Source: Leptodesmis sichuanensis A121
GTDB taxonomy: Bacteria > Cyanobacteriota > Cyanobacteriia > Leptolyngbyales > Leptolyngbyaceae
Assembly (NCBI RefSeq): GCF_021379005.1
Contig: NZ_CP075171.1
Span: 248,001 to 312,000, forward strand
DNA length: 64,000 nt
Direction of reading: 5' to 3'
This document shows, piece by piece, positions 45,183 to 53,994 of the stretch (the stretch's first letter is position 1; each line of letters begins with the position of its first letter). The translations under genes were made by a program, and so were the position numbers. Below the pieces are notes generated by a model. That model had not been told where the DNA came from. It did not search any database and was given only the letters and a program-made list of their open reading frames with translations.

Positions 45183-45785
45183 ATGTCCACTCTCAATGTT
45201 CAACTCCCTTCCCCTTTAAATGAGCCATCGCGCCTGAAACGCTGGACAGTGCAGGATTATCACCGCATGACTGAATTGGGCTTGCTGGATCCGTCTGAAC
45301 GCACGGAGTTGATTGGAGGGCAGATTATTCTGATGGCTGCGAAGGGAACGCCGCATGTGGTGGCACTGGGGTTGTTGGCAGAGTTGCTGCGCGATCGCCT
45401 GAACACCCGCGCCTTGATTCGTACCCAAGACCCAATTCAGTTAGATGATTACTCAGAACCGGAACCCGATTTAGTAGTGGTACGGGGCGCTGTATTGGAC
45501 TATCTCGACCATCACCCGCACCCCTCAGAGATTTACTGGGTGGTGGAGGTGGCAGATTCTAGTCTCAGAACCGATTGTGAGGTGAAGGATAAAATTTATG
45601 CCCTGTCTGGCATTGCTGAGTATTGGGTACTGGATGTGACAAATCGCCAATTGCATGTGTTTCGTGATCCTGCCTCTACTGGTTATGGCAGTCATGTGAT
45701 TCTAACGGAAGCAGCCAGTATTACTCCACTCGCGTTTCCCGATGTGAGTCTGCAATTATCAGCGATGTTTCCCCCTGTTTTTTGA
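45183..45785 (+). CDS. Uma2-family (DUF820) putative endonuclease
   Basis: A 200-residue Uma2 protein with the usual core: WTVQDYHRMTELGLLDPSER at the N-terminus, ELIGGQIILM, SEPEPDLVVVRG with the acidic active-site residues, and IYWVVEVADSSL. It ends in a VSLQLSAMF strand. It is the second Uma2 gene of the window (the other is at 18019) and is only distantly similar to it. It lies at the edge of the IS-rich region. Confidence 0.88.
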   Translation: MSTLNVQLPSPLNEPSRLKRWTVQDYHRMTELGLLDPSERTELIGGQIILMAAKGTPHVVALGLLAELLRDRLNTRALIRTQDPIQLDDYSEPEPDLVVVRGAVLDYLDHHPHPSEIYWVVEVADSSLRTDCEVKDKIYALSGIAEYWVLDVTNRQLHVFRDPASTGYGSHVILTEAASITPLAFPDVSLQLSAMFPPVF

Positions 45786-45908
45786 CATGCCCGTAGTGGG
45801 GGCCAGAATAGAAATGGGTTAACGGTATAATAATGGACACCAGTCCTATCGCTTCCCTGGATAAAGTTGCTACCCTTGTAAGCATCAGCCCAGCCTCCGG
45901 TCTTTCTT

Positions 45909-46103
45909 ATGGCGAAATATGCCCTAGTCATCGGTATTGCCCAATATGACCAACCCCTTCGACTGCTCCCCAAAGCCGCAATCGATACATTGACTGGATT
46001 CGTGATAGTCTCCTCCGAGGGCGAGCAATTCATGAGCGGTTGGAAATCCCGCTACAAAATTCTGTCACCTTACAAAGGTGCTTGGATTGCTGTTTCCGCA
46101 TGA
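45909..46103 (+). pseudogene. caspase-like protein, N-terminal fragment
   Basis: Starts MAKYALVIGIAQYDQPLRLL then PKAA, the typical first strand of cyanobacterial caspase-family (C14) proteins, but the frame then loses similarity and ends after 64 codons. The sequence to about 46255 contains further coding-like pieces in other frames (for example RYIDWIRDSLLRGRAIHERL and EDVFLKLPTPLTFNIFAGES) broken by stops. This is a decayed gene, probably deleted internally, next to the first IS. Confidence 0.6.
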
Positions 46104-46456
46104 CCTTTTGGAGATGTAATTCGCAAAAGGAGTTAGCGGAGTACCAGGACTAAAAATTTAGCCGTAGAAGATGTCTTCCTGAAACTACCTACACCGCTGA
46201 CCTTTAACATCTTTGCTGGGGAAAGTCTGGATTCGGTTGATGCACTCATATCAATATAGTTCAAACGTACCATCCTGTCGCCTGTACGATCGCAATCGCT
46301 ACAGAAAGCAGAAGGAGAGAACAGCAACGAAAGCAACTGCTGCCAATAGGGCGCATCTAGGGGTTGGGGGAGGCAAAGTAGGATTTGCGAGAATAGGAGA
46401 GAACCCAAAAAAGGCGCACCCACAGGGCACGCCTGAAACAATAAACTTCTAGATCT

Positions 46457-47065
46457 ATGCTAGCGCTTGGTCAATCGTTCGAATCGGATACTCCTACGTG
46501 GCAGGATTTTTACGAGAAACTGCAAACAAGTACGACGCTTGCCAGTCTGGTGTTAACGGCCTGGCAAATGGGATTGTGGTTTGCCAAAACATTGGTTGAA
46601 CAGCAACTGGATGAACGAGCCAAGCGGTCGGATGCATGGGGAATCTGTGGGACGTGCGGCCATTGCCTCCAGAGTAAAGGGTTTGTGAGTCGCCGGATAT
46701 TAACCCTGGTGGGGTGGGTAGAGTGGAAACGACGAGTTGGACGGTGCCCCAATCAGTGTCCTGGAAGTTACTCGACTCCGTTTGATCGGGTGTTGGCCAT
46801 TACGCCCTATCAGCAAACCTCGATCGAACTCATGCGTTTAGGCTGTTTACTCGCCGTATTTTTACCGTTTGAGTTAGCGGTGCAGTTATTGGAGCAACTG
46901 TGTGGCATTCGCATCAGTGACGATAGTGTTTGGCATTGGGTCCAGACCTTTGGACAACAAGCCATGCAACGGGTAGACACTGACCTAGCGCATCTGGCAA
47001 ACGGTGTTGAACCGACCCTTGAATCTCTAGAACCTGCTCTAGCAGCCCTACCTTCGATGGAGTGA
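46457..47065 (+). CDS. ISKra4-family transposase, N-terminal part
   Basis: A 202-codon frame with a zinc-finger-like stretch (GICGTCGHCLQSKGF, VGRCPNQCPGSYS) and the helical N-terminal part of ISKra4 transposases. It ends in a stop at the point where the catalytic domain continues in the -1 frame. The canonical text FDGVSVPFRP around the first catalytic Asp is read only in the second frame. The shift must fall between 47023 and 47065. No slippery heptamer is evident, so this may be an inactivating mutation rather than programmed frameshifting. Confidence 0.8.
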   Translation: MLALGQSFESDTPTWQDFYEKLQTSTTLASLVLTAWQMGLWFAKTLVEQQLDERAKRSDAWGICGTCGHCLQSKGFVSRRILTLVGWVEWKRRVGRCPNQCPGSYSTPFDRVLAITPYQQTSIELMRLGCLLAVFLPFELAVQLLEQLCGIRISDDSVWHWVQTFGQQAMQRVDTDLAHLANGVEPTLESLEPALAALPSME

Positions 47066-47832
47066 GTGTGCCCTTTCGTCCTTACCCTAGAAGTGCAAGC
47101 GGCAAAATTCGCTTCCGAGAAGTCAAACTCGCCCTGCTAGCCCGACTCAAGCAGGGGCAAACCTGCACTGGCAAGACTATTGCTCGGTTGCATCAACGAC
47201 GGCTTGTGGCAGTTTTGGGAGGCATCGATGACCTGCAACCTCGCTTGCACCTTGAGGCCTTGCGTCAAGGGAGCACCACTGCCACTGACGTGGTTTGGAT
47301 CAGTGATGGAGCACGGGGATTTTGGCGGTTATTTGAACAGGGCTTTGCCCAGCTTGCGGTGGGAATTTTAGACTTTTATCATGCCAGTGCACAGTTATGG
47401 CAAGCGGCTCAAGCCTATGGCACAACGATTCCACGTCGTACTCCAGAGAAATGGTTTGAGCAATTACGACATCGACTACGGCATGGTTATGTGCTCGGTA
47501 TTATCAAAGAATTGGGGCATTTATTGAACTACCGTTCCACCCCTGCTGCGGCCAAACCCACCTTGAAGCGAGTGCATCAGTATCTGAGCACCCATCGTCT
47601 TCACCTCCAGTACCGACAATTCAAGAAGTTGGGCTTCCCGATTGGTTCGGGCATGGTCGAAAGTGCTTGCAAGTGGTTGATTACGCAACGATTTAAGGGA
47701 ACGGGCATGCGTTGGAGTGAGAATGGATTTAATCATCTGCTGCATCTGCGAGTCGCTTGGGTCAATGGGCGATTTGATTCCTTGTTTGCCGACTTCTCAC
47801 TGACGCCCATTCTTTACTCCCCCAACCGCTAG
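47062..47832 (+). CDS. ISKra4-family transposase, C-terminal catalytic part
   Basis: A 256-codon frame overlapping the first by four bases (GTG/TGA) in the -1 phase. It contains FREVKLALLARL, VVWISDGARGFW with a catalytic Asp, ILDFYHASAQLW and GFPIGSGMVESACKWLITQR with the catalytic Glu. Together with the first frame it makes a whole transposase. Confidence 0.85.
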   Translation: MSVPFRPYPRSASGKIRFREVKLALLARLKQGQTCTGKTIARLHQRRLVAVLGGIDDLQPRLHLEALRQGSTTATDVVWISDGARGFWRLFEQGFAQLAVGILDFYHASAQLWQAAQAYGTTIPRRTPEKWFEQLRHRLRHGYVLGIIKELGHLLNYRSTPAAAKPTLKRVHQYLSTHRLHLQYRQFKKLGFPIGSGMVESACKWLITQRFKGTGMRWSENGFNHLLHLRVAWVNGRFDSLFADFSLTPILYSPNR

Positions 47833-47879
47833 GTGCGCCCTTTGAATTATTTCAGAGTTAAGAAGGTTTTCGGGTTCGC

Positions 47880-48020
47880 TCATTCACTTGTCGATGAATT
47901 CTCTTGCTGATCAATAGGCGAATCCTGATTTTTCTGCTCGACTTTTTGCTCAGTGTCATGGTCTACGTGAACTATTTTCTCGATAGGATTCTCAGAAGGA
48001 GAAACTTGATCGGATGGAAT
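47880..48020 (-). pseudogene. tail of a gene interrupted by IS630
   Basis: On the minus strand, 46 codons reading IPSDQVSPSENPIEKIV then HVDHDTEQKVEQKNQD up to a stop. The composition is hydrophilic and charged, like a disordered protein tail. It is joined directly to the end of the partial IS630 copy. The upstream part of this host gene is not found in the window. Confidence 0.4.
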
Positions 48021-48266
48021 TATAGCCCTACGAAAGCACGTCAGGACAATATTTGAAAGCAGCATCAACACAGTCACGAAAACTGTCAAATTCATCCCAG
48101 CGTTGTCGCATCCAATTTTTGAGCACAAACCACCAATGCTCAATTTGATTTAAGTCAGGGGAATAGGCGGGTAGATACCAAATCTCACAGCCTACTGCAG
48201 CCACGATTTCATCAATGTATTGAGAGCGGTGAAAACTAGCATTGTCAATCACAATCACCCTACCTG
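48021..48266 (-). mobile_element. partial IS630-family copy
   Basis: The end TATAGCCCTACGAAAGCACG and the last 76 codons of the transposase (IVIDNASFHRSQYIDEI.. NQIEHWWFVLKNW) are nearly identical to the complete element at 48663-49614 but in the opposite orientation. One visible amino-acid difference is CPDVLS against CPNVLS. The copy is cut at 48266, where the ISKra4-like element begins. Confidence 0.9.
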
Positions 48267-48370
48267 GGGGTGCATCCCAGTTATGCAGTGAGTATTAATA
48301 CTCAGTGGAGTAATTGAGGGGAGTTTCATTATGCTAGAGGGGTTCCAGTTGTAACCTTCAAGGAGCATCC

Positions 48371-48655
48371 ATGGACAGCGACAAACTCCAACAAATCCAA
48401 GCCTATGCCCGTGCGATTGCAGCATTGCTTTATGACGAAACGGCACCGGAGCGGTTGACCACTTTAGAAGGGATTGAGGGAGCCGTACGAGAGCATATTT
48501 TAGAGTATGTCAGTCCAGAAATCGGTCATTTTTTATCGCGACGGCAAGCGGGACAACCAGCGGACGTCAACGAACACTCAAAAGCATTCTCGGAACGATC
48601 CACATCCGCGAGAACCAAGCGAAAGCCCTTCAAGTCAAAGAACGTACCCAACTGA
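48371..48655 (+). pseudogene. ISKra4-like transposase, N-terminal part
   Basis: A frame starting MDSDKLQQIQAYARAIAALL with AGGAG nine bases upstream. The coding sense continues in the -1 frame (LKSILGTIHIRENQAKALQV, then KERTQLSP) from about 48577. A CAAAAG stretch at 48579-48584 allows a -1 slip. The gene is then interrupted by IS630 at 48661. Removing the IS gives the junction QLSPYLEKCCLIMSANVSYE, which restores the frame into the 49639 gene part. Confidence 0.85.
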
Positions 48656-48725
48656 GTCCTTATAGCCCTACGAAGTGGTGTTAGGACGCTATTCTAGAGA
48701 TAGAACTAGTGTCAGGAGTCACACT

Positions 48726-49118
48726 ATGCCATCTCCCTACAGTTACGACCTTCGCTGCAAAGCGATCGAGGCCGTTGGTCGTGGTGAACGCAAAAGCGAG
48801 GTCTGCCGGATGTTGCACATCAGTCGCAACACCTTGGACTTGTGGTTGAAACGTCTGGAACAAACGGGAGATTGCCGAGCCGTAACGGGATTTCAAACCG
48901 GCAGTCGGCAAAAAATTACGGATTGGGATCGCTTTCGCGCCTTTGTCCAACAGCATGGTGGCAAGACGCAAGCGCAGATGGCTCAATTGTGGGGAGACAA
49001 CGTCAGTCAACAGAACATCAGTGATGCCTTGAAAAAGATTGGGGTGAGTCGGAAAAAAAAACTTACGGCTACCGAGAACGAGATGAACTCCAGCGTCAAG
49101 CGTTCCGCGAGCAGTTGA
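48726..49118 (+). CDS. IS630 transposase, helix-turn-helix part
   Basis: A 130-codon frame with the N-terminal DNA-binding domain (YDLRCKAIEAVGRGERKSEV, RNTLDLWLKRLEQTG). The protein continues in the -1 frame after a run of nine A at 49053-49061 (GVSRKKK then TYGYRERDE). Slippage on this run by RNA polymerase or the ribosome would give the full transposase, as is known for many IS630 elements. Confidence 0.88.
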   Translation: MPSPYSYDLRCKAIEAVGRGERKSEVCRMLHISRNTLDLWLKRLEQTGDCRAVTGFQTGSRQKITDWDRFRAFVQQHGGKTQAQMAQLWGDNVSQQNISDALKKIGVSRKKKLTATENEMNSSVKRSASS

Positions 49119-49609
49119 AGACGAAATCGGCAGACGAGATTATCTATGTAGATGAAGCAGGCATTGACAACCGCGAGGATTATCCCTATGGCTACTGCGA
49201 AATTGGACAACGCTTTGCTGCCTTTAAATCAGGCAAACGGACGGAGCGAGTGAGTTGGATAGCGGCACTGTGTCAACGTCACCTAATTGCCCCTCTGACC
49301 TTTGAAGGCTCATGTAACCGAGACTTGTTCGAGATGTGGTTAGAGCACTGTTTGCTGCCTCAGTTGCAACCAGGTAGGGTGATTGTGATTGACAATGCTA
49401 GTTTTCACCGCTCTCAATACATTGATGAAATCGTGGCTGCAGTAGGCTGTGAGATTTGGTATCTACCCGCCTATTCCCCTGACTTAAATCAAATTGAGCA
49501 TTGGTGGTTTGTGCTCAAAAATTGGATGCGACAACGCTGGGATGAATTTGACAGTTTTCGTGACTGTGTTGATGCTGCTTTCAAATATTGTCCTAACGTG
49601 CTTTCGTAG
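49115..49609 (+). CDS. IS630 transposase, DDE catalytic part
   Basis: A 164-codon frame with all three catalytic residues: Asp in IIYVDEAGIDN, Asp in VIVIDNASFHRS and Glu in NQIEHWWFVLKNW. It is expressed by fusion with the upstream frame through the A9 run. A near-identical partial copy of this 3' end is at 48021-48266. Confidence 0.9.
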   Translation: MKTKSADEIIYVDEAGIDNREDYPYGYCEIGQRFAAFKSGKRTERVSWIAALCQRHLIAPLTFEGSCNRDLFEMWLEHCLLPQLQPGRVIVIDNASFHRSQYIDEIVAAVGCEIWYLPAYSPDLNQIEHWWFVLKNWMRQRWDEFDSFRDCVDAAFKYCPNVLS

Positions 49610-49638
49610 GGCTATATCTAGAGAAATGCTGTTTAATC

Positions 49639-50385
49639 ATGAGTGCCAATGTCTCTTACGAACGGTGCGCTCAAGATTTGCCAATCTTAACGGGAATGGC
49701 TGTATCACGAGGAACACAACAACGCCTGGTTCATCGACAAGTCTTTCCACTCCCTCAAGTTGACAAAGAGGTTGAGGAAATGAGTATTGATGGAGGCAAA
49801 GTTCGTCTTCGCACCCCCACAGGAGAGATTTGTCGATGGCAAGATTACAAAGCCGTGAATCTCCATGAACACTGTTGTGAAGCCTTTTTGCAGGACAATG
49901 AGCAACTCGTGGGGTGGGTGAATCAGCAGTCGTTATCGAACCCTGTGACCTGTTTGGGAGACGGTCATGACGGAATTTGGAATCTGTTTGGAGACATTGC
50001 CAGTCCCACGCAAAGACGAGAGATTTTAGATTGGTTTCACCTGGTGGAGAATCTCCACAAAGTGGGCGGTTCATTGCAACGTTTAGCCGCTGTGGAAGCG
50101 TTGTTGTGGAAGGGGGACGTGGATGGAGCAATCGAGCAATTTGAGGGTTGGCAGCATGAGCAGGTTGATAAATTCATTGCCTATCTCAACAAGCACCGCC
50201 ACCGCATTGTCAATTACGAGTACTTTCAAGCCGAAGGGATTTCAATGGGTTCAGGTGCAATCGAATCAACCGTCAAGCAAATTGGAGCGCGGATCAAATT
50301 GTCTGGAGCCCAGTGGAAGGCAGAAAATGTTCCTCAGGTTTTGTTACACCGCTGTGCTTACTTGAATGGACAAATCTCAGATTGA
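49639..50385 (+). pseudogene. ISKra4-like transposase, C-terminal part
   Basis: Frame starting MSANVSYERCAQDLPILTGM and running through MSIDGGKVRLRTPTG (catalytic Asp), CLGDGHDGIWNL, ILDWFHLVENL and GISMGSGAIESTVKQIGARI (catalytic Glu) to LNGQISD. It is the 3' half of the gene split by IS630. Without that insertion it joins the 48371 part. Confidence 0.88.
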
Positions 50386-51260
50386 GACTTGCAAGACTGG
50401 GATGCACCCCATAAGCTTGCCGTTTAATCAATTTAATTCGGTTGTTGATTCCCTCCATTGCGCCACTCGTTGTGCGATTCCGAAAGTAGTTGCTAATCCC
50501 ATCTAAATGGTTACGAATCGTTGTGCTTGCTTCACTATAGACGACTCGCGCTTGATCGAGCCACCCTTGGATCTGACGCTTGCCTTCCTCAACGGTTAAT
50601 GGTTGTTCATAAATCGCGCGAAACTCTTCTTTCCACTCATAGGCTTTTCCTAATCGCTTTGACCGTTTCAGAATCTCTTCTAACTTTGTCTTTTCTTCTG
50701 CTGTTAAATCCTTGCCATTCTTGAGCAAAATGAATTTGCTACCTCGGTCTGATACACCCGATTGTCTACGAATTTTATTTAACTCCTCATTGACTAATTT
50801 CATGACATGAAAGCGGTCAATCACTACCACGGCATTGGGAAACACTTTCTTGACTACCTTTGGGAATCCTCCCCACATATCCACGCTCACCTCTTCAACT
50901 TTTGCACGCACCTCTATGGGCTGCTGCTTCAGGGTTTCAATAATGTCTTCCTGTTGGTGACTGTCAATCACTTCAATCAATTTCCCGGCCTCAACGTCGC
51001 CGATAACGGTGGCGAAGTTTTGATGCCCTTTCCGCTTGCTGATTTCATCAATCCCAATGCGTTTGACTCCTGCCCATCCCGTGTTTTTTTCTGTGCACAC
51101 TGATGCTTGAAAATCCCTTCAATGCGCTCAAAGCTTAATCCTTCTACGCGACCCACTTGCTCCATACTTGACAGTTGTACTTGCTGGTAAATATGCTCCT
51201 CATAGCGTCGAGTGTACTGCCGTCCTGCATCCATAAATGTCAATGACTCAGTAAAATAAC

Positions 51261-52524
51261 CAGGGTAAACGCATCTAAAACGGAGCGTGAAAAGGTGTAG
51301 GATGAGGAGTTCTTCTTCGCTTGCCCATGCCTTCCAGTATCAACCGAGAAATGCTGCAATCGTGTCTGGAGCAGTGTTTCGGACAGATCCCCGATCCGCG
51401 TGTAGAGCGCACTCGTGCCCACCAACTGCTAGACATTATCACTATCGCTTTGTTTGCCGTGCTGTCTGGAGCAGACGGTTGGGTGGCAATTGAGACCTAC
51501 GGCAATGCTAAACGCACTTGGCTCGAAACCTTCCTGGCCCTACCCAACGGGATTCCTTCGCACGATACCTTCGCCCGTGTCTTTGCCCGACTCGACCCGA
51601 AAGCGCTTGAGGCAAGTTTCCAGCAGTGGATAAGAGCACTGGTATCCACTCTGGAGGCTGAACTGATTGCGATTGATGGCAAAACCGCCAAAGGTTCCTA
51701 CGACCGAGAAGGGGGGAGCAAAGCCCTGCAACTGGTGAGTGCATGGGCAAGTGAGCACCGACTGGTGCTGGGACAGTGCTCTGTGGACTCAAAGTCCAAC
51801 GAAATTACGGCTATCCCTGTGTTGCTCGAACAGTTAGCGCTGGCGGGTTGCATTGTCAGCATTGATGCGATGGGCACACAAAGCGCGATTGCCGAGCAGA
51901 TCACAACGGGAGACGCAGATTATATTCTGGCGCTCAAGGGCAATCACCCAACCCTGTTAGCGCAGGCACAAGCTGGATTTGAAACCGCTCAAGCACGTCA
52001 ATGGGAGGACGTAGAACACACTCAGCATCAGGAAACGGAGACGGGACACCATCGCATCGAGTCGAGGACAATCTGGCAGATTCCGGCAACCCAGGTGTTT
52101 TCCAAAGACCAGTTGGAGCAATGGGCAGGCTTGCAAAGGTTGGTTGTCGTCCATTCGCAGCGGCGCTTGTGGAACAAGGACACCGTCGAGACCCGCTACT
52201 TCCTCAGTTCGCTCAGCACGGATGCCCAAACCTTCGCTCGCTATATTCGCGCCCATTGGGGCGTTGAAAATCAGCTCCATTGGTGCCTGGACGTGGTGTT
52301 CAACGAGGATGCTTCGCGCATTCGCAAAGACCATGCTCCCCAGAACATGCGTGTACTGCGTCGATTGGCACTCAACCTTCTGCGCCAGGAGCCATCGAAA
52401 GGCAGTTTGGCGATGAAACGCTATCGAGCAGGGCTAGACGACCAGTTTATGCTGCAAATTCTCAGCGCCAGTATGCCGCAGTCTGAGGCACATTCCTGAC
52501 CAGATTTTTGATGCGTTTACCCTG
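51261..52524 (+). mobile_element. ISAs1-family insertion sequence
   Basis: A 1264-bp element with ends CAGGGTAAACGCATC and GATGCGTTTACCCTG and a perfect 10-bp target duplication GTAAAATAAC (51251-51260 and 52525-52534). It is inserted in the ISL3 transposase gene in the opposite orientation. Perfect duplication and an intact gene suggest a recent event. Confidence 0.95.
51327..52499 (+). CDS. ISAs1-family DDE transposase
   Basis: A 390-residue transposase from ATG 51327 (a TTG is two codons upstream). Motifs: LLDIITIALFAVLSGADGW near the N-terminus, LIAIDGKTAKGSYD with the first Asp, IVSIDAMGTQSAIAEQI with the second Asp, YILALKGNHPTL and WGVENQLHWCLDVVFNED with the Glu. It is intact and probably functional. 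Confidence 0.95.
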   Translation: MPSSINREMLQSCLEQCFGQIPDPRVERTRAHQLLDIITIALFAVLSGADGWVAIETYGNAKRTWLETFLALPNGIPSHDTFARVFARLDPKALEASFQQWIRALVSTLEAELIAIDGKTAKGSYDREGGSKALQLVSAWASEHRLVLGQCSVDSKSNEITAIPVLLEQLALAGCIVSIDAMGTQSAIAEQITTGDADYILALKGNHPTLLAQAQAGFETAQARQWEDVEHTQHQETETGHHRIESRTIWQIPATQVFSKDQLEQWAGLQRLVVVHSQRRLWNKDTVETRYFLSSLSTDAQTFARYIRAHWGVENQLHWCLDVVFNEDASRIRKDHAPQNMRVLRRLALNLLRQEPSKGSLAMKRYRAGLDDQFMLQILSASMPQSEAHS

Positions 52525-52799
52525 GTAAAATAACGTTGGCAATCACGACAATAAAACTGACGACGAGGAATTTTCAAATAAGTGACTTGGCCAAAAATCG
52601 ATAGGTCTCGAATCAAAATCGGACGGTTTTGATGCAACTCTGAACTTAATTTCTTACAGTGTGGACAGCTAGATTCTTGATTGAGCAAGCGCAACTTTAA
52701 GGAGCTTGCAAATAAATAAAATACCAGTCATTTTAGCGGGAGCAGAGCGGAAATATCCCTCTCCTGGCTGAGAATCTCTAGAACAACACTCTCCTTACC

Positions 52800-53300
52800 A
52801 TGCTCGACGACAAGATTAAAGCAAGCCTGAAAGATGCTGCTCGAAAGCTGACTGGACACCGTAAGCGAGATTTTATCGCAAAAGTTGCAGAGGACTATTT
52901 TGACGGTTCAGCCCGGAAAACGGAAACGGTTTTAGGGTGGAATCGCGCCAGTGTGCAACTGGGTCTGCATGAACGCCGCAGTGGAATCACCTGTGTTGAT
53001 AACTATCGAGCTAGAGGGCGGCATAAAAGCGAAGTGGTGTTGGTCAATTTGGAAGCCGATATTGCCAGTTTAGTGGACAGGCAAGCCCAAGCTGATCCGA
53101 AATTTCAATCGACCTTCTTATATGCTCGTATCAGTGCCCAAGCCGTCCGAGATGCCTTAAGTGAGCAGAAGGGCTACGACGAGGAACAACTGCCTTCGCG
53201 TCAGACCATTGGGGCAATTCTCAATCGCATGGGATATCGCCTAAAAAACACAAAAAGTCAAACCGTTGAAGAAGATCGCTCAAACCGATGCCATCTTTGA
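52800..53300 (+). CDS. ISAzo13-like transposase, N-terminal part
   Basis: A 166-codon frame with the N-terminal helix-turn-helix region (FIAKVAEDYFDGSARKTETV, LPSRQTIGAILNRMGYRLK). The coding sense leaves this frame at a run of six A (53243-53248) and continues as KTQKVKPLKKIAQTDAIF in the next frame. One A less would give a single open frame, so slippage or a one-base insertion separates the two. Confidence 0.82.
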   Translation: MLDDKIKASLKDAARKLTGHRKRDFIAKVAEDYFDGSARKTETVLGWNRASVQLGLHERRSGITCVDNYRARGRHKSEVVLVNLEADIASLVDRQAQADPKFQSTFLYARISAQAVRDALSEQKGYDEEQLPSRQTIGAILNRMGYRLKNTKSQTVEEDRSNRCHL

Positions 53301-53994
53301 CAATGTTGCTCAAGAGAATCAACGGGCTGATGCCAATCCGAAGTCCTTGAGGCTCTCGATTGACACCAAAGCCAAAGTTAAGATCGGCAATCTATCGCGT
53401 AATGGCAAGGATCGCACTCTAGAAGCCAGAAAAGCCGACGACCACGATAGTGAGTGGCAGTCGGTGTTAGTGCCTTTTGGCATTCTCAATCTCGACAACG
53501 ACGAGTTGTCGATTTACTTCGGTCAACCGGCTGAAACCAGCGATTTTATAGCCGATTGTTTGGAGTGGTGGTGGCAGGACAATCAAGACCATTACCCGGA
53601 GATTGAGGAATGGGTGATCAATTTAGATGGAGGACCCGCCACTCGCAGTGACCGCACTCAGTTCATCAAACGCATGGTTGAACTCGCCCAAACGATCATG
53701 CTCCCGATTCGATTGATTTACTACCCGCCTTATCACAGTAAATACAATGCCATTGAACGATGCTGGGCAGCGCTTGAGCAGTATTGGAATGGAGCCATCT
53801 TGGATTCGGTAGAAGCGGCAGTTCAATGGGCCAGTCACATGACCTGGAAAGCAATGAATCCAGTCGTTTATCTGGTTGAAGGCATTTATGAAAAAGGGGT
53901 CAAGGTATTGGCTGAGGAGCTAGCAGATTATCTCCCTTTCTGGCAACGGTCTGAAGCTCTGCCCAAATGGGATATTACTATTCTCCCCGATTGA
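53266..53994 (+). CDS. ISAzo13-like transposase, DDE catalytic part
   Basis: A 242-codon frame with LRLSIDTKAKVKIG (first Asp), WVINLDGGPATRSDRTQF (second Asp) and YYPPYHSKYNAIERCWAALE (Glu). The listed start is only the first possible initiation codon; the natural protein is fused to the upstream frame through the A6 run. Confidence 0.85.
   Translation: MKKIAQTDAIFDNVAQENQRADANPKSLRLSIDTKAKVKIGNLSRNGKDRTLEARKADDHDSEWQSVLVPFGILNLDNDELSIYFGQPAETSDFIADCLEWWWQDNQDHYPEIEEWVINLDGGPATRSDRTQFIKRMVELAQTIMLPIRLIYYPPYHSKYNAIERCWAALEQYWNGAILDSVEAAVQWASHMTWKAMNPVVYLVEGIYEKGVKVLAEELADYLPFWQRSEALPKWDITILPD

Larger units (their letters stand above)
46348..47841 (+). mobile_element. ISKra4-family insertion sequence
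   Basis: A 1494-bp element bounded by inverted repeats: left AGGGCGCATCTAGGGGTTGG, right (reverse complement) AGGGCGCACCTAGCGGTTGG, extending through GGGAG. No clear target duplication is seen. It carries two overlapping transposase frames. Confidence 0.85.
48663..49614 (+). mobile_element. IS630-family insertion sequence, complete
   Basis: A 952-bp element with ends TAGCCCTACGAAG and CTTTCGTAGGGCTA and a TA duplication on both sides (48661-48662, 49615-49616), as expected for IS630/Tc1-mariner elements. It interrupts the ISKra4-like transposase gene exactly at a TA. Confidence 0.92.
48267..50410 (+). mobile_element. ISKra4-like element interrupted by IS630
   Basis: Terminal inverted repeats GGGGTGCATCCCAG (48267-48280) and CTGGGATGCACCCC (50397-50410). 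Without the inserted IS630 and one TA it would be about 1190 bp. A palindrome GAGTATTAATACTC lies at 48290-48303 inside the left end. The left end abuts a cut IS630, and the right end abuts a cut ISL3 transposase gene, so a deletion accompanied or followed its arrival. Confidence 0.85.

Noticed and set aside
46133-46441. Minus-strand frame of 102 codons across the first ISKra4 left end
   Set aside because: It spans the boundary between host DNA and IS terminal repeat, so it is a chance frame.
47880-48143. A single 87-codon minus-strand protein
   Set aside because: Its first half is antisense-phase sequence of the partial IS630 copy. Only the part up to 48020 could belong to a host gene.
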